NCBI GenBank assembly: GCA_902478365.1
Contig: CABSKX010000007.1
Coordinates: 1 to 52,076 of the forward strand
Direction of reading: 5' to 3'
Source: an uncultured Collinsella sp.
GTDB lineage: Bacteria; Actinomycetota; Coriobacteriia; Coriobacteriales; Coriobacteriaceae
Length of the DNA: 52,076 nucleotides
Part shown: positions 41,557 to 50,540 of the stretch, piece after piece
Numbering within the stretch: position 1 is the stretch's first letter
How the letters are laid out: every line of letters begins with the position of its first letter
Made by a program: the position numbers and the translations under genes
Notes under the pieces: model-generated
Databases searched by the model: none
The model's input: the letters and a program-made list of their open reading frames with translations, nothing else
What the model was told of the DNA's origin: nothing

Positions 41557-42489
41557 GTGAACTCAACCAAAATCGCCGTAATCATTCCTTGCTACAACGA
41601 AGCGTTAACCATCGCCAAAGTAGTGGATGATTTTCACCGCGAGCTGCCTGAGGGCACTGTCTACGTCTACGACAATAACTCGACTGACGGCACTGCTCAA
41701 ATCGCACGCGAACACGGGGCAACCGTAAAGTTAGAGCCTCGCCAGGGCAAGGGCAATGTTTGTCGCCAAATGTTCCGCGACATTGAGGCCGATTGTTACC
41801 TCATGGTCGATGGAGACGACACCTATCCGGCTGAGTCGGCGCGCGCACTGTGCGACCCCATCCTTGCCGGCGAAGCGGATATGACCGTAGGCGATCGGCT
41901 TTCCAACGGTACATACGCCGAGGAGAATAAGCGCGCCTTCCACGGCTTTGGCAACAACCTAGTACGCAACATGATTAAGTGGATCTATGGCTACAGCTTC
42001 GACGATGTCATGACCGGCTATCGCGCTATGAGCAAGCCCTTCGTCAAGACGTTCCCGGTGCTCTCTGAAGGCTTCCAGATCGAGACGGAGCTATCCATCC
42101 ACGCCGTCGACCATCGTTGGCGCATTAAAGATGTCCCCATCGAGTATCGCGACCGCCCAGCCGGTTCTGAGTCCAAGCTCAATACCGTAAGCGATGGCAT
42201 TCGAGTAATTGCCATGATTGGCACCCTCTTTAAGGACTACCGTCCGCTTAAGTTCTTCTCACTTGTCGCGCTCATCTTTGCGGCCGTCGGTCTTATCCTA
42301 GGAGTCCCCCTCATCGCAGAATACCTTGCCACCGGTTTGGTGCCTCGCTTCCCTACCGCGATTCTCGCAGCCGCATTTATGTTCCTGTGCGGATTGTCAC
42401 TCGCCACAGGCTTCATCTTGGATTCCGTGGCGAAAGTGGAACGTAAGCAGTGGGAGCTGAGAGTGTATGAGGAGAGCGCGGATAATTAA
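41557..42489 (+). CDS. GT2 glycosyltransferase with C-terminal membrane segments (polyprenyl-phosphate type)
   Basis: A 310-residue enzyme of the DPM1/GtrB class that transfers a sugar from a nucleotide donor to a polyprenyl phosphate. AVIIPCYNEALTIAKVV and the metal-binding MVDGDDTYP are in the catalytic domain (about 8-225); MTGYRAMSKPFVKTFPV follows. Two membrane segments lie near 230-290 (FFSLVALIFAAVGLILGVPL; ILAAAFMFLCGLSLATGFI). GTG 41557 is chosen because GGAG sits 6 nt upstream; ATG 41545 has no spacing for one. It faces away from the pseudogene and opens the surface-polysaccharide locus. Confidence 0.88.
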   Translation: MNSTKIAVIIPCYNEALTIAKVVDDFHRELPEGTVYVYDNNSTDGTAQIAREHGATVKLEPRQGKGNVCRQMFRDIEADCYLMVDGDDTYPAESARALCDPILAGEADMTVGDRLSNGTYAEENKRAFHGFGNNLVRNMIKWIYGYSFDDVMTGYRAMSKPFVKTFPVLSEGFQIETELSIHAVDHRWRIKDVPIEYRDRPAGSESKLNTVSDGIRVIAMIGTLFKDYRPLKFFSLVALIFAAVGLILGVPLIAEYLATGLVPRFPTAILAAAFMFLCGLSLATGFILDSVAKVERKQWELRVYEESADN

Positions 42490-42666
42490 TGGCACGACCA
42501 GCCGAATGAATATCCGCTATATTTAGTTTAATGAGAATCAGCCTCTTTAAGACCGAAGGGGTCGCCATCGACATCCGGTACAAGTAGCTTCAACCTCGAC
42601 GCCGCGATGTCTTATGTATGGCAGCCTCTACCAGCCTAAGAGCGTTAATTTTGCCGGGAGGCACCC

Positions 42667-43845
42667 ATGAATATTACCGTCGCAGGTCTAGGCTACGTAG
42701 GCCTTTCACTCGCATGCCTGCTTTCCAAACATAACGATGTCATTGCTATCGACATTAATGAAAACAGGGTAGCGGACATCAACAACGGCATCTCCCCCAT
42801 CAAGGATGCATTCATCGAGGCATATCTGGCAGATCGCCCGACTTCGTTACGTGCTACCACCGATGTAAAGAAAGCATATGAAATAGCTGATTACATCGTC
42901 ATAGCTACGCCAACCAACTATGACGATGCCACGCACTACTTCGACACCTCGAGCATCGAGAGCGTCCTGGATCTGGTCAAAAAAATCAACCCGCACGCCG
43001 CCGTAGTAATTAAGTCCACCATCCCTGTTGGCTACACCAAGGAAATCAGTGCCAAATATTCCGAGCTCCAGATCATCTTCTCCCCCGAGTTTTTGCGCGA
43101 AGGCCACGCACTTGAAGACAATTTACATCCCAGCCGAATCGTTGCCGGAATCAACGAGGAGGCCGACCGCGAAGCCGCCCAGACCTTCGTCAACCTTTTG
43201 GACGAGGGCTCCGAGGACGCCGGGACAGAAATTCTAATAACTGGATCAACCGAGGCAGAAGCTATCAAGCTATTCGCCAACACGTATCTAGCGCTCAGGG
43301 TTTCATACTTCAACGAGCTCGACACCTATGCCAAAAGCAAGGACCTAAATGCGTGCGAAATCATTAAGGGCGTTTGCCTTGATCCGCGCATTGGAACCCA
43401 TTACAACAACCCCAGCTTCGGCTATGGCGGCTACTGCCTGCCAAAGGATTCCAAGCAACTCCTTGCAAATTTTCAAGATGTTCCTCAAAATCTAATTCGC
43501 GCTATCGTCGATTCCAACAATACACGTAAACAATTCATTGCCGATCAAGTGCTAGCAATGCAACCAAAGATCGTTGGAGCATTCCGACTTACAATGAAAA
43601 GCGGGTCCGACAACTTTAGGCAAAGCTCGACTCTCGATGTCATTGAACTGCTCAAGGCAAAGAGCATCAAAGTCATAATTTATGAGCCCACCAGTAGTGA
43701 AACAAACCTACTTGGCTGCACCGTTGTTAATGACATAGACCTGTTCAGAGATCTAAGCGATGTCATTATCGCCAATCGCTACGACCCTATCCTTGATAGC
43801 GTGCGGCAAAAGGTGTACACAAGAGATCTATGGAACAGAGACTAA
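42667..43845 (+). CDS. ugd: UDP-glucose 6-dehydrogenase
   Basis: A 392-residue enzyme that oxidises UDP-glucose twice to UDP-glucuronate. The N-terminal Rossmann motif VAGLGYVGLSLA (G7, G9, G12), the central KSTIPVGYT and SPEFLREGHALEDNLHPSRI blocks, and the catalytic Cys257 in FGYGGYCLPKDSKQL are all present. It supplies an acidic sugar donor for the surrounding glycosyltransferases. GGGAGG is 7 nt before the ATG. The very close match in length and motifs to short Gram-negative-type Ugd proteins and the modest GC suggest lateral exchange. Confidence 0.95.
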   Translation: MNITVAGLGYVGLSLACLLSKHNDVIAIDINENRVADINNGISPIKDAFIEAYLADRPTSLRATTDVKKAYEIADYIVIATPTNYDDATHYFDTSSIESVLDLVKKINPHAAVVIKSTIPVGYTKEISAKYSELQIIFSPEFLREGHALEDNLHPSRIVAGINEEADREAAQTFVNLLDEGSEDAGTEILITGSTEAEAIKLFANTYLALRVSYFNELDTYAKSKDLNACEIIKGVCLDPRIGTHYNNPSFGYGGYCLPKDSKQLLANFQDVPQNLIRAIVDSNNTRKQFIADQVLAMQPKIVGAFRLTMKSGSDNFRQSSTLDVIELLKAKSIKVIIYEPTSSETNLLGCTVVNDIDLFRDLSDVIIANRYDPILDSVRQKVYTRDLWNRD

Positions 43846-43847
43846 AT

Positions 43848-43877
43848 AAGGGGCCGCACCATTCGATGCGGCCCCTT
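43848..43877. terminator. Bidirectional terminator between ugd and tRNA-Arg
   Basis: An 11-bp perfect stem AAGGGGCCGCA / TGCGGCCCCTT lies 2 nt after the ugd stop and 13 nt past the tRNA-Arg 3' end. The T-runs on both sides are short (CTTCAG on plus, CTTATTTAG on minus), so both converging genes probably share it. Confidence 0.75.
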
Positions 43878-43890
43878 CAGTTATTCAAGG

Positions 43891-43964
43891 TGCTCCATGG
43901 CGGATTCGAACCGTCGACCTTGGGATTAGAAGTCCCCTGCTCTATCCAACTGAGCTAATGGAGC
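43891..43964 (-). tRNA. tRNA-Arg (anticodon TCT)
   Basis: The minus-strand acceptor GCTCCAT pairs fully with ATGGAGC, discriminator A; the D-arm is AGCTCAGTTGGATAGAGC, anticodon loop CTTCTAA gives TCT (reads AGA), and the T-arm is CGGTTCGAATCCG. CCA is not encoded (CCT follows). It sits inside the surface-polysaccharide locus, 54 nt past the ABC ATPase stop; TATAAT at 44010-44015 may be its own -10. Confidence 0.96.
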
Positions 43965-44017
43965 ATAAAACCGCGAGTCCAAGCGGGCACAAGTCCACGC
44001 GGCTAGTAAATTATAAC

Positions 44018-44785
44018 CTACTTAAACTGGTCGTGGTACGCCTTGCAGACCTCATCCACGGGACCATCCATACGCAGGTCGCCTTTCTCGATCCATACGG
44101 CTCGCTGACAAATGCGCTCAACCTGCTCCATGGAATGAGAAACAAACAAAACAGTCACGTCACCGTTCTCAATAAAATGCTGAATACGGCGCTCGCACTT
44201 CTGTTGGAAAAAGACATCGCCAACAGAAAGCGTCTCATCGACGATTAAGATATCGGGCTCGGTAATCGTGGCGATAGCAAAGGCGATACGTGCAACCATA
44301 CCCGAAGAAAAGTTCTTCAAAGGCATATCAACGAAGTCTTTGAGCTCGGCGAACTCAATGATCTCGTCAAAACTGGCATCGATAAACTCCTTGGTATATC
44401 CAAGCAGAGCACCGTTAAGGTAGATATTCTCACGAGCAGTAAGCTCGGGGTCAAAGCCGGCGCCAAGCTCGATTAGCGGCGCAATATTACCGTGGACCTT
44501 TACCTCGCCCTCGCTGGGTTCGAGAACGCCGGCGATAATCTTGAGCATCGTGGACTTGCCGGAACCATTGGTTCCGACCAGACCAACGACCTCGCCGCGA
44601 TGTATTTCAAACGAGATATGCTTAAGAGCACGAAACTCCTCAAAGAACAGCTCATGCTTTGCGAGCTTAATAAAATACTCTTTGAGGTTCGTTAGGGACT
44701 CGGATGCCATGTTAAAGATCATGGTGACATCTTTAACCTCAACAGCAAGAGGCTGCTTGCTGTAATCAATTGCAGATTCAGTCAT
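44018..44785 (-). CDS. Polysaccharide/teichoic-acid ABC exporter, ATP-binding subunit
   Basis: A 255-residue ATPase of the Wzt/TagH class. Walker A GTNGSGKS is at residues 71-78, the signature NFSSGMVAR and Walker B ILIVDE follow, and the H-loop is FVSHS. There is no extra C-terminal carbohydrate-binding domain of the kind found in Wzt, so export probably does not require recognition of a modified chain end. I start at ATG 44785 because AAGGA lies 9 nt upstream; ATG 44794 would touch it. The permease gene is 12 nt upstream and forms the other half. Confidence 0.92.
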   Translation of the reverse strand: MTESAIDYSKQPLAVEVKDVTMIFNMASESLTNLKEYFIKLAKHELFFEEFRALKHISFEIHRGEVVGLVGTNGSGKSTMLKIIAGVLEPSEGEVKVHGNIAPLIELGAGFDPELTARENIYLNGALLGYTKEFIDASFDEIIEFAELKDFVDMPLKNFSSGMVARIAFAIATITEPDILIVDETLSVGDVFFQQKCERRIQHFIENGDVTVLFVSHSMEQVERICQRAVWIEKGDLRMDGPVDEVCKAYHDQFK

Positions 44786-44797
44786 AAACAGCATTCC

Positions 44798-45643
44798 TTA
44801 AATATAGAGGATGAACTTATGCTCGGTCTTATGGAAGACAGCGTAACCGACGACAAGAGCAACAACAGCCCAAACAACACATAGACCCAATGTAGTCGCA
44901 GACGGCATTGCCCCGAACAAGAAAATATCGCGCATAAACTGCAGATAGTTGTACATAGGGTTTACAACAACCAAAACCTGAATCCAATGTGCCATCTGCG
45001 AAATATAGTCAGTCGTCCAAAAAATGGGAGTCAGGTACATCCAAGCGGTAATAACAACCGACCATAGGTGCATGACATCGCGGAAAAAGACCGCCAGCGC
45101 GGATAGCATCAGGCCCAAGCCCATGCAAAAGCACATAAGCAAAACCAGACAAACGGGCAGCAATACCAAGTGCCAAGTTGGAACAATGTGGAACCAGAGC
45201 ATCACCAGGGCAACGGCGACCAAAGAAAAGGCAAAATTAACAAGCGAGAACAGCACTTTCTGCACTGGGAACACCCAGCGATGAACTTTAACCTTTTTGA
45301 GCAAAGAAGATGCCCAAATGATTGACATAAGCGCTTGATTTGTCGACTCGGACATAACAGAAAATGTAATATTTCCCACAATCAGGTACAGCGGGTACAT
45401 ATCGGGAGTTATTGACCCGTTGCGACTCTGACCAAAGATGGTCGAGAACACAATGGACATCACGATCATCATAAGAAGCGGGTTAAGAACAGACCACGCA
45501 ATGCCAAGAACGCTACGACGGTACTTGATCTTAAAATCTTTAGTGACAAGCTGTTTAAGAATAAACTTGTCTTTCTCGATATCATTTTTAGCGTGAGAGG
45601 CCGGCTTAGCCACCGCTACCTGACTCTTTGTGCTGTCAGCCAC
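44798..45643 (-). CDS. Polysaccharide ABC exporter, permease subunit
   Basis: A 281-residue ABC-2 type permease of the Wzm/TagG/RfbA class with six membrane segments. The family motif FKIKYRRSVLGIAWSVLNPLLMM sits just before the first segment, and NPMYNYLQFMRD near the fifth. GTG 45643 is chosen: AAGGAG lies 7 nt upstream, while ATG 45670 would begin only a few bases after the likely transcription start. The acidic, polar N-terminal 40 residues are cytosolic. It exports an undecaprenol-linked glycan to the outer face. Confidence 0.9.
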   Translation of the reverse strand: MADSTKSQVAVAKPASHAKNDIEKDKFILKQLVTKDFKIKYRRSVLGIAWSVLNPLLMMIVMSIVFSTIFGQSRNGSITPDMYPLYLIVGNITFSVMSESTNQALMSIIWASSLLKKVKVHRWVFPVQKVLFSLVNFAFSLVAVALVMLWFHIVPTWHLVLLPVCLVLLMCFCMGLGLMLSALAVFFRDVMHLWSVVITAWMYLTPIFWTTDYISQMAHWIQVLVVVNPMYNYLQFMRDIFLFGAMPSATTLGLCVVWAVVALVVGYAVFHKTEHKFILYI

Positions 45644-45680
45644 GGAGTTTCTCCTTGTCTCTGAATTCATAACAGAGGAA

Positions 45681-45686
45681 AGTATA
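45681..45686 (-). promoter_or_regulatory. Probable -10 of the ABC exporter operon
   Basis: TATACT on the minus strand, 37 nt before the GTG start. No convincing -35 is present at 16-18 bp. The position supports the GTG start of the permease. Confidence 0.45.
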
Positions 45687-45866
45687 GCCTTCTCGCGAGC
45701 CAACAAAACCAAAGAGACAAATCTGGGAAACTAACCCATATCAAATTCAAGCGTAGGAAAGCGCATGATGCCTACAGTCAAGCGAAGCCAACTCAATTAA
45801 AATATACCGTGCTAGCTTAATACCAAAGTCTGCCGCTCCAGCACCCCTCGAGCAAAGGATAAGAAC

Positions 45867-47009
45867 ATGCCCATCGTCTCCGTTATCATCCCCAGCTACA
45901 ACGCCATGAACTACATAACCGAAACACTGGAAAGCGTCCTCGCACAAACGCTAGCCGACATCGAGATTATCGTAGTAGACGACGGATCAACCGATAACAC
46001 ACGCGAGATAGTCAAGGAGTACGCTCACAAGGACTCGCGTCTCACGCTTGTTGAGCAGACAAATCAATTTGCGGGAGTCGCTCGCAATAACGGAATGGCC
46101 AGGGCCACTGGCAGTTATCTTTATTTTCTTGATGCTGACGATTACATCGAAAAGAATGCTCTTGAGACTCTTGTTAGCGCTCTTGAACAGAGCGGGGCAG
46201 ACATCGCAATTGCAAAGTCAGAGGGCTTTGATAATGTGACAAACGACACTTGGACAATAGACGACGCTCTCAACGGTATGGACTTCAACCGACCCATACT
46301 GCATGAAGAATATTGCGACAGACTCTTCCAAAGCTTTATCGGATGGCCCTGGGATAAGCTCTTCCGCAAGGACTTTATCGAGAAAACGGGTCTTGCGTTT
46401 CAGCCACTCAGGACCACCAACGATGCCCTCTTTGTTTTTTGCGCCCTCGCCTTGGCAGACACCATTGTGTGCCTAGACTCAGTTTTGTTTCACCACCGAA
46501 CAAACAATAAGGACTCCTTAGAAGGCTCCCGTGCGAAAAGTTGGGACAATGCTGTGAATGCGATTAGCTCTATCGGCGACTTGCTTGGTGAAACCAAAAA
46601 AGGCAAAGCGTGTCTCAATTCCTATTATCGCTGGATTCTAAACTACTCAATCTGGACAATCGAAAGCCTGCCTGATGGAGAAGCGAACGCATATCTCAGC
46701 GAGATAGAGCCCCTCATTAACGCTATGCCCCAAAGCGCGGATTCACTCTTTGACCCCTATGAGCGCAATCTTAAGGAACTACTGAACAGCAACAGGGCAA
46801 AGCTCATATCAAACGCAGTCGCCATGCTCAAAGAGCGGGATGCCGTGGTCTGCGATCGCGCCAATCTTGAGCAAACGTTGGATATGGAACGACAGCGCCT
46901 TAACGCAAGCGAAAAACAGCTTTATGATGTATATGAGTCACATTCATATAAGCTAGGAAACGCCTTGCTCAAACCCTTGAGCAAGGTTAAGCACGCTATC
47001 AAACGGTAG
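45867..47009 (+). CDS. GT2 glycosyltransferase with C-terminal coiled coil
   Basis: A 380-residue GT-A enzyme. The catalytic domain (1-230) begins MPIVSVIIPSYNAMNYI, with VVDDGSTDNT and the metal-binding FLDADDY. The block FIGWPWDKLFRKDFIE is shared with the next gene. The last 70 residues form a heptad-like helix (RANLEQTLDMERQRLNASEK) ending in a basic tail that may hold the membrane. AAGGAT is 6 nt before the ATG. No signal or membrane segments. The sugar transferred cannot be told. Confidence 0.88.
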   Translation: MPIVSVIIPSYNAMNYITETLESVLAQTLADIEIIVVDDGSTDNTREIVKEYAHKDSRLTLVEQTNQFAGVARNNGMARATGSYLYFLDADDYIEKNALETLVSALEQSGADIAIAKSEGFDNVTNDTWTIDDALNGMDFNRPILHEEYCDRLFQSFIGWPWDKLFRKDFIEKTGLAFQPLRTTNDALFVFCALALADTIVCLDSVLFHHRTNNKDSLEGSRAKSWDNAVNAISSIGDLLGETKKGKACLNSYYRWILNYSIWTIESLPDGEANAYLSEIEPLINAMPQSADSLFDPYERNLKELLNSNRAKLISNAVAMLKERDAVVCDRANLEQTLDMERQRLNASEKQLYDVYESHSYKLGNALLKPLSKVKHAIKR

Positions 47010-47043
47010 AAAGCGTTACCAGTACAGCAATAAATGAAAGCGA

Positions 47044-48288
47044 TTGATTTACTTGAGCATCACTCATACACAACCCGAGATCTCAATAGTCCTTCCAGTG
47101 TACAACGGGGAGAACTACCTGAATACCACACTGCGAAGTATTCAGGAGCAAACGTATCGCGACTTTGAAGTCCTGTGCGTAAACGACGGCTCAAGCGACA
47201 GCAGCCTCCAAATCCTCGAAGATTTCTCTCGGACCGACGAGAGATTTCGAGTCTTCTCTCAAGATAATTCGGGGCCGGGTACAGCGCGCAACACCGGCCT
47301 TGATAAGGCGACAGGAAATTACGTCATCATGCTCGACGCAGATGATGTCTACGAGCCTACGCTTCTAGAGGAGTTGTACGAAAGCGCGAAAACATATGAC
47401 AGTGATGTCGTCGTCTGCCGGTCATCACAATTTGACGATTCCACTGGTTCACCGGTAGATTCATGGTGGACCATCAACATTGCCCAGATTCCAAATAAGC
47501 CAGCGTTCAACGCTGACGATATGCGAGATTTTATCTTTACCGCCTTTATCGGTTGGCCTTGGGACAAGTTGTATCGCCGCTCGTTTATTGAGAACAACGC
47601 CATCCGGTACCCACATTTGACCAACAGCGAAGATCTCTACTTCGTCTTTCTTTCTCTAGCGCTCGCCTCCAAGATTTCCGTAGTTGACACCCCGCTCATC
47701 AGCCATAGGGTCAATCGTTCGGGATCAGTCTCGGGTTCGCGCGCAAAAGAACCGCTTGCCTTTTACGAAAGTACCTGTCTATTGAAAAGAGAGCTTAAAA
47801 AGCGACCTGATCTTTATGAGAAAACATCTTGGGGCTTTCTCAATTGGGCCATTGGATACCTGGTGTGGAATATCGAAACCATGGACGATGAAGATGGACG
47901 CCGAATCCAACTGAAAGCACTTGCCAACGACGAATTTCAGGAGCTTGAAATCGGGCTCCACTCCCCTGCGTTCTTCGGTCTGGAGCCCACAATTTACGAC
48001 AGATATTGTGCACTTCTCGAAGAGGCAACAGGAAGAAACGGCCTTACGGCTGAGAGCATGAGGCAATATAAGCGCCACCGTGTCATTCCTCGTTTGATAA
48101 AATTCCTTGAAGGAATCCAGTATGACGGCCTGTTCCGCACTATATTCAAAAGTCTCTGTTGGTTCAAACGCAAGATTCTAAAACAAGCGGTAACGCAACC
48201 TGATTCACAGCTCAAACGCGGCGCCGACTTCGCCCTTACGGGCAAAACAGCAAACAAGAGTTCATCCTCGGTTGCACAAGGAGATTAA
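47044..48288 (+). CDS. GT2 glycosyltransferase (paralogue of the preceding gene)
   Basis: A 414-residue GT-A enzyme with ISIVLPVYNGENYLN, VNDGSSDSS and MLDADDVYEP in the first 110 residues. FIGWPWDKLYRRSFIE and the SHRVNRSGSVSGSRAKE region align with the gene before it, so the two are paralogues with different acceptor specificity. The C-terminal 80 residues are basic. The start is uncertain: TTG 47044 or TTG 47053, neither with a strong ribosome binding site, which implies translation coupled to the upstream gene 34 nt away. Confidence 0.86.
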   Translation: MIYLSITHTQPEISIVLPVYNGENYLNTTLRSIQEQTYRDFEVLCVNDGSSDSSLQILEDFSRTDERFRVFSQDNSGPGTARNTGLDKATGNYVIMLDADDVYEPTLLEELYESAKTYDSDVVVCRSSQFDDSTGSPVDSWWTINIAQIPNKPAFNADDMRDFIFTAFIGWPWDKLYRRSFIENNAIRYPHLTNSEDLYFVFLSLALASKISVVDTPLISHRVNRSGSVSGSRAKEPLAFYESTCLLKRELKKRPDLYEKTSWGFLNWAIGYLVWNIETMDDEDGRRIQLKALANDEFQELEIGLHSPAFFGLEPTIYDRYCALLEEATGRNGLTAESMRQYKRHRVIPRLIKFLEGIQYDGLFRTIFKSLCWFKRKILKQAVTQPDSQLKRGADFALTGKTANKSSSSVAQGD

Positions 48289-48291
48289 GAC

Positions 48292-49407
48292 ATGACTAAC
48301 GCAGCACCAAAGGTTTCGGTCGTTATGCCCATTTATAACGCCGAGCCTTATCTCAAGCAGGCACTCGACAGCGTTCTCGCACAAACTCTTACAGACATTG
48401 AAGTTGTTTGCGTCAACGATGGCTCCAAGGACACCTCACTCCAAACTATTCAGCGCTACGCAGCAAACGACAGTCGCATCAAAGTGATCGATAAACCAAA
48501 CGGCGGCTATGGTCACGCTATGAATGTGGGCATCAACAATGCAGCAGGTGAATATGTAGGCATTCTTGAGCCCGACGACTACCTTAAGCCGGAAATGTTC
48601 GAAAAGCTCTATAACCGTGCAGTTGTAGACGATCTCGATTTTGTCCGATCCGACTATTACCGCCTAACCACAGACGCAAGCGGAGAAGGCCATCTTGAAA
48701 AGGAGGCCATCTGCAACAAGAGCTCCTATTACAACAAGGTGCTCAATCCGCAAACAAACGTCGATCTGTTCAACATTCGCATGGAAAACTGGACAGGCAT
48801 CTACAAGCGTACTTGGCTCATGGAGCACGATATCAAATTCAACGAAAGCCCAGGTGCAGGGTTTCAAGACAACGGATTTTGGTTCCAAACCTATTGCTGG
48901 GCTACCAAGATTGCCGTTTTAGACAAGGCATTCTATTGTTATCGCCAAGACAACGCCGCATCTTCGATAAATCAATCCAACAAGGTATTTGTCATGCTCG
49001 ACGAGTACCAGTGGATTGAGAATTGGTTGAGAGGCAATCCGCAGCTGTGTGAGAAGTTCATCGGTATTTTTGAGTACAAGAAGACTCACAACTGCGAGTT
49101 TGCTTTTAGCCGACTCGCCAACGATTTTCAGCTTCCCTTCTTGGAGAGGTATGCCGCTGAATATAGCCGAGCATTTAGTAATAATGAAATTGACGAACAG
49201 CTATTTTGGCCCGATGAGCTAAAAAGGCTCAAAGAGATCGTTGCCGATCCGAAGCTTTATCTGGATAAGCTGCGTGCGGGCGCTGACGACAAGTCCGAGC
49301 TTGAAGCTGCCCGCGAGCAGGGCAAGCTTACCGTTTTCTCCTACTACCTGAAAGAGGAAGGAATCGGCTCGGCACTCAAGAGAGCCTTTTCGTCCATTGT
49401 TCGATAA
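48292..49407 (+). CDS. GT2 glycosyltransferase
   Basis: A 371-residue GT-A enzyme of a different subtype from its two neighbours. VSVVMPIYNAEPYLKQAL, VVCVNDGSKDTS and GILEPDDYLKPEMF mark the donor site, and NGGYGHAMNVGI is a motif of EpsJ/LicD-locus GT2 enzymes. AAGGAG lies 9 nt before the ATG. It is 3 nt after the preceding gene and so cotranscribed. No membrane segments are seen. Confidence 0.88.
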   Translation: MTNAAPKVSVVMPIYNAEPYLKQALDSVLAQTLTDIEVVCVNDGSKDTSLQTIQRYAANDSRIKVIDKPNGGYGHAMNVGINNAAGEYVGILEPDDYLKPEMFEKLYNRAVVDDLDFVRSDYYRLTTDASGEGHLEKEAICNKSSYYNKVLNPQTNVDLFNIRMENWTGIYKRTWLMEHDIKFNESPGAGFQDNGFWFQTYCWATKIAVLDKAFYCYRQDNAASSINQSNKVFVMLDEYQWIENWLRGNPQLCEKFIGIFEYKKTHNCEFAFSRLANDFQLPFLERYAAEYSRAFSNNEIDEQLFWPDELKRLKEIVADPKLYLDKLRAGADDKSELEAAREQGKLTVFSYYLKEEGIGSALKRAFSSIVR

Positions 49408-49423
49408 GTAATCACCGACTTTG

Positions 49424-50482
49424 ATGGAGAAATATGAGTACGGACGGACCGCTGAAGTGAAAAACAGAGTAGTTTATTATGATTGCCTCAACATAGCCGC
49501 ATGCATCTCTGTGGTGTTACTTCATTGCAATCAGATGGTGCACACATGGCAGCCGGGTAAGAACTGGTTATTTGCCCTTTTAATAGAAGTGCTCTTTTAT
49601 TGGGCCGTCCCCATTTTTTTCATGCTTACTGGCGCCACTCTCATGCGCTACCGAGACCGCTATGACACTAAGACTTTTTTGACAAAACGAGCGAAGCGCA
49701 CCGTCATACCCTTCATTGCATGGAGCCTCATCTGGTATTTACTTATTTCGGTTCGAGCCGGAGGTGCACATCTAGGGCCCCGAAACTTCATCGATATGAT
49801 GCTTAATAATCAAATTGAGCAGGTTTACTGGTTCTTCTTCCCCTTGTTTTCGATCTATTTATCAATGCCGTTACTTTCCCTACTTGCCGACAACAAGAGG
49901 GCACTTACCTACGGCGTTGGAGTTTCTTTCGTGCTCCAATCCGTGTTCCCATACGCCCTTCCAATGCTGGGGATCAATTGGCCGGGAAGCATTACCGTAT
50001 TGGCCCTTTCCGGCAATCTGCTCTTCACAGCGCTAGGCTACCTGCTCTCAACCACAGAGCTCACAAAAAAACAAAGAACAGTTATCTATGTGCTTGGTGT
50101 ATTGGCAACAATTTTCCGGTTTATTTACACGGCGTTAAGCAGTGAGTCCATTGAGACGGTAGACAGGCTCTATTTTAATTACCTAGCCTTCCCAGCCGTT
50201 CTCCAAGGAATCGCAGTCTTCACCCTATTCAAACACTTGGACTTTAGCGTGATCGATGCAAAAAAGACGCGCGTCATCTCAGTTATATCTTCCTGCAGCT
50301 TTGGCGTATATCTGATTCACAAGCCGATTCTCGATCATTTCATACTCTCGCCGCATTGGTTAAACGTTCCCATGACCTCCGTCATGCTCAGAACGGTAGG
50401 GGCGCTGGTCTTCTATATTGCCTGTGTTGGCATAGTGCTACTACTAAAGAAAATCCCGGTTGTTAAGAACATCGTTCCCTAA
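49424..50482 (+). CDS. Acyltransferase family 3 membrane protein (O-acetyltransferase-like)
   Basis: A 352-residue protein with about ten membrane segments. The first segment carries VVYYDCLNIAACISVVLLHC, where the family keeps a conserved His, and RAKRTVIPFIAWSLIWY follows. Family members O-acetylate surface polysaccharides. The start is uncertain: ATG 49424 is used, but GTG 49457 behind GGACC is possible. It is 16 nt after the GT2 gene, in the same operon, so its product probably decorates the same glycan. Confidence 0.85.
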   Translation: MEKYEYGRTAEVKNRVVYYDCLNIAACISVVLLHCNQMVHTWQPGKNWLFALLIEVLFYWAVPIFFMLTGATLMRYRDRYDTKTFLTKRAKRTVIPFIAWSLIWYLLISVRAGGAHLGPRNFIDMMLNNQIEQVYWFFFPLFSIYLSMPLLSLLADNKRALTYGVGVSFVLQSVFPYALPMLGINWPGSITVLALSGNLLFTALGYLLSTTELTKKQRTVIYVLGVLATIFRFIYTALSSESIETVDRLYFNYLAFPAVLQGIAVFTLFKHLDFSVIDAKKTRVISVISSCSFGVYLIHKPILDHFILSPHWLNVPMTSVMLRTVGALVFYIACVGIVLLLKKIPVVKNIVP

Positions 50483-50540
50483 CAACCGGAGCCCAACCGG
50501 GCATGACAGGAGTTTTTAATCGCATCCAAGATAGGTAGCC

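Noticed and set aside
42490..42666. Possible small peptide (18 codons on plus) or gene remnant on minus ending LVPDVDGDPFGLKEADSH
   Set aside because: The minus frame is closed by a stop a few codons upstream and the plus peptide has no ribosome binding site. Too short to support.
43891..43964. Integrated element at tRNA-Arg
   Set aside because: No integrase, no second copy of the tRNA 3' end and no attachment repeat is visible nearby, so only the general possibility is noted.
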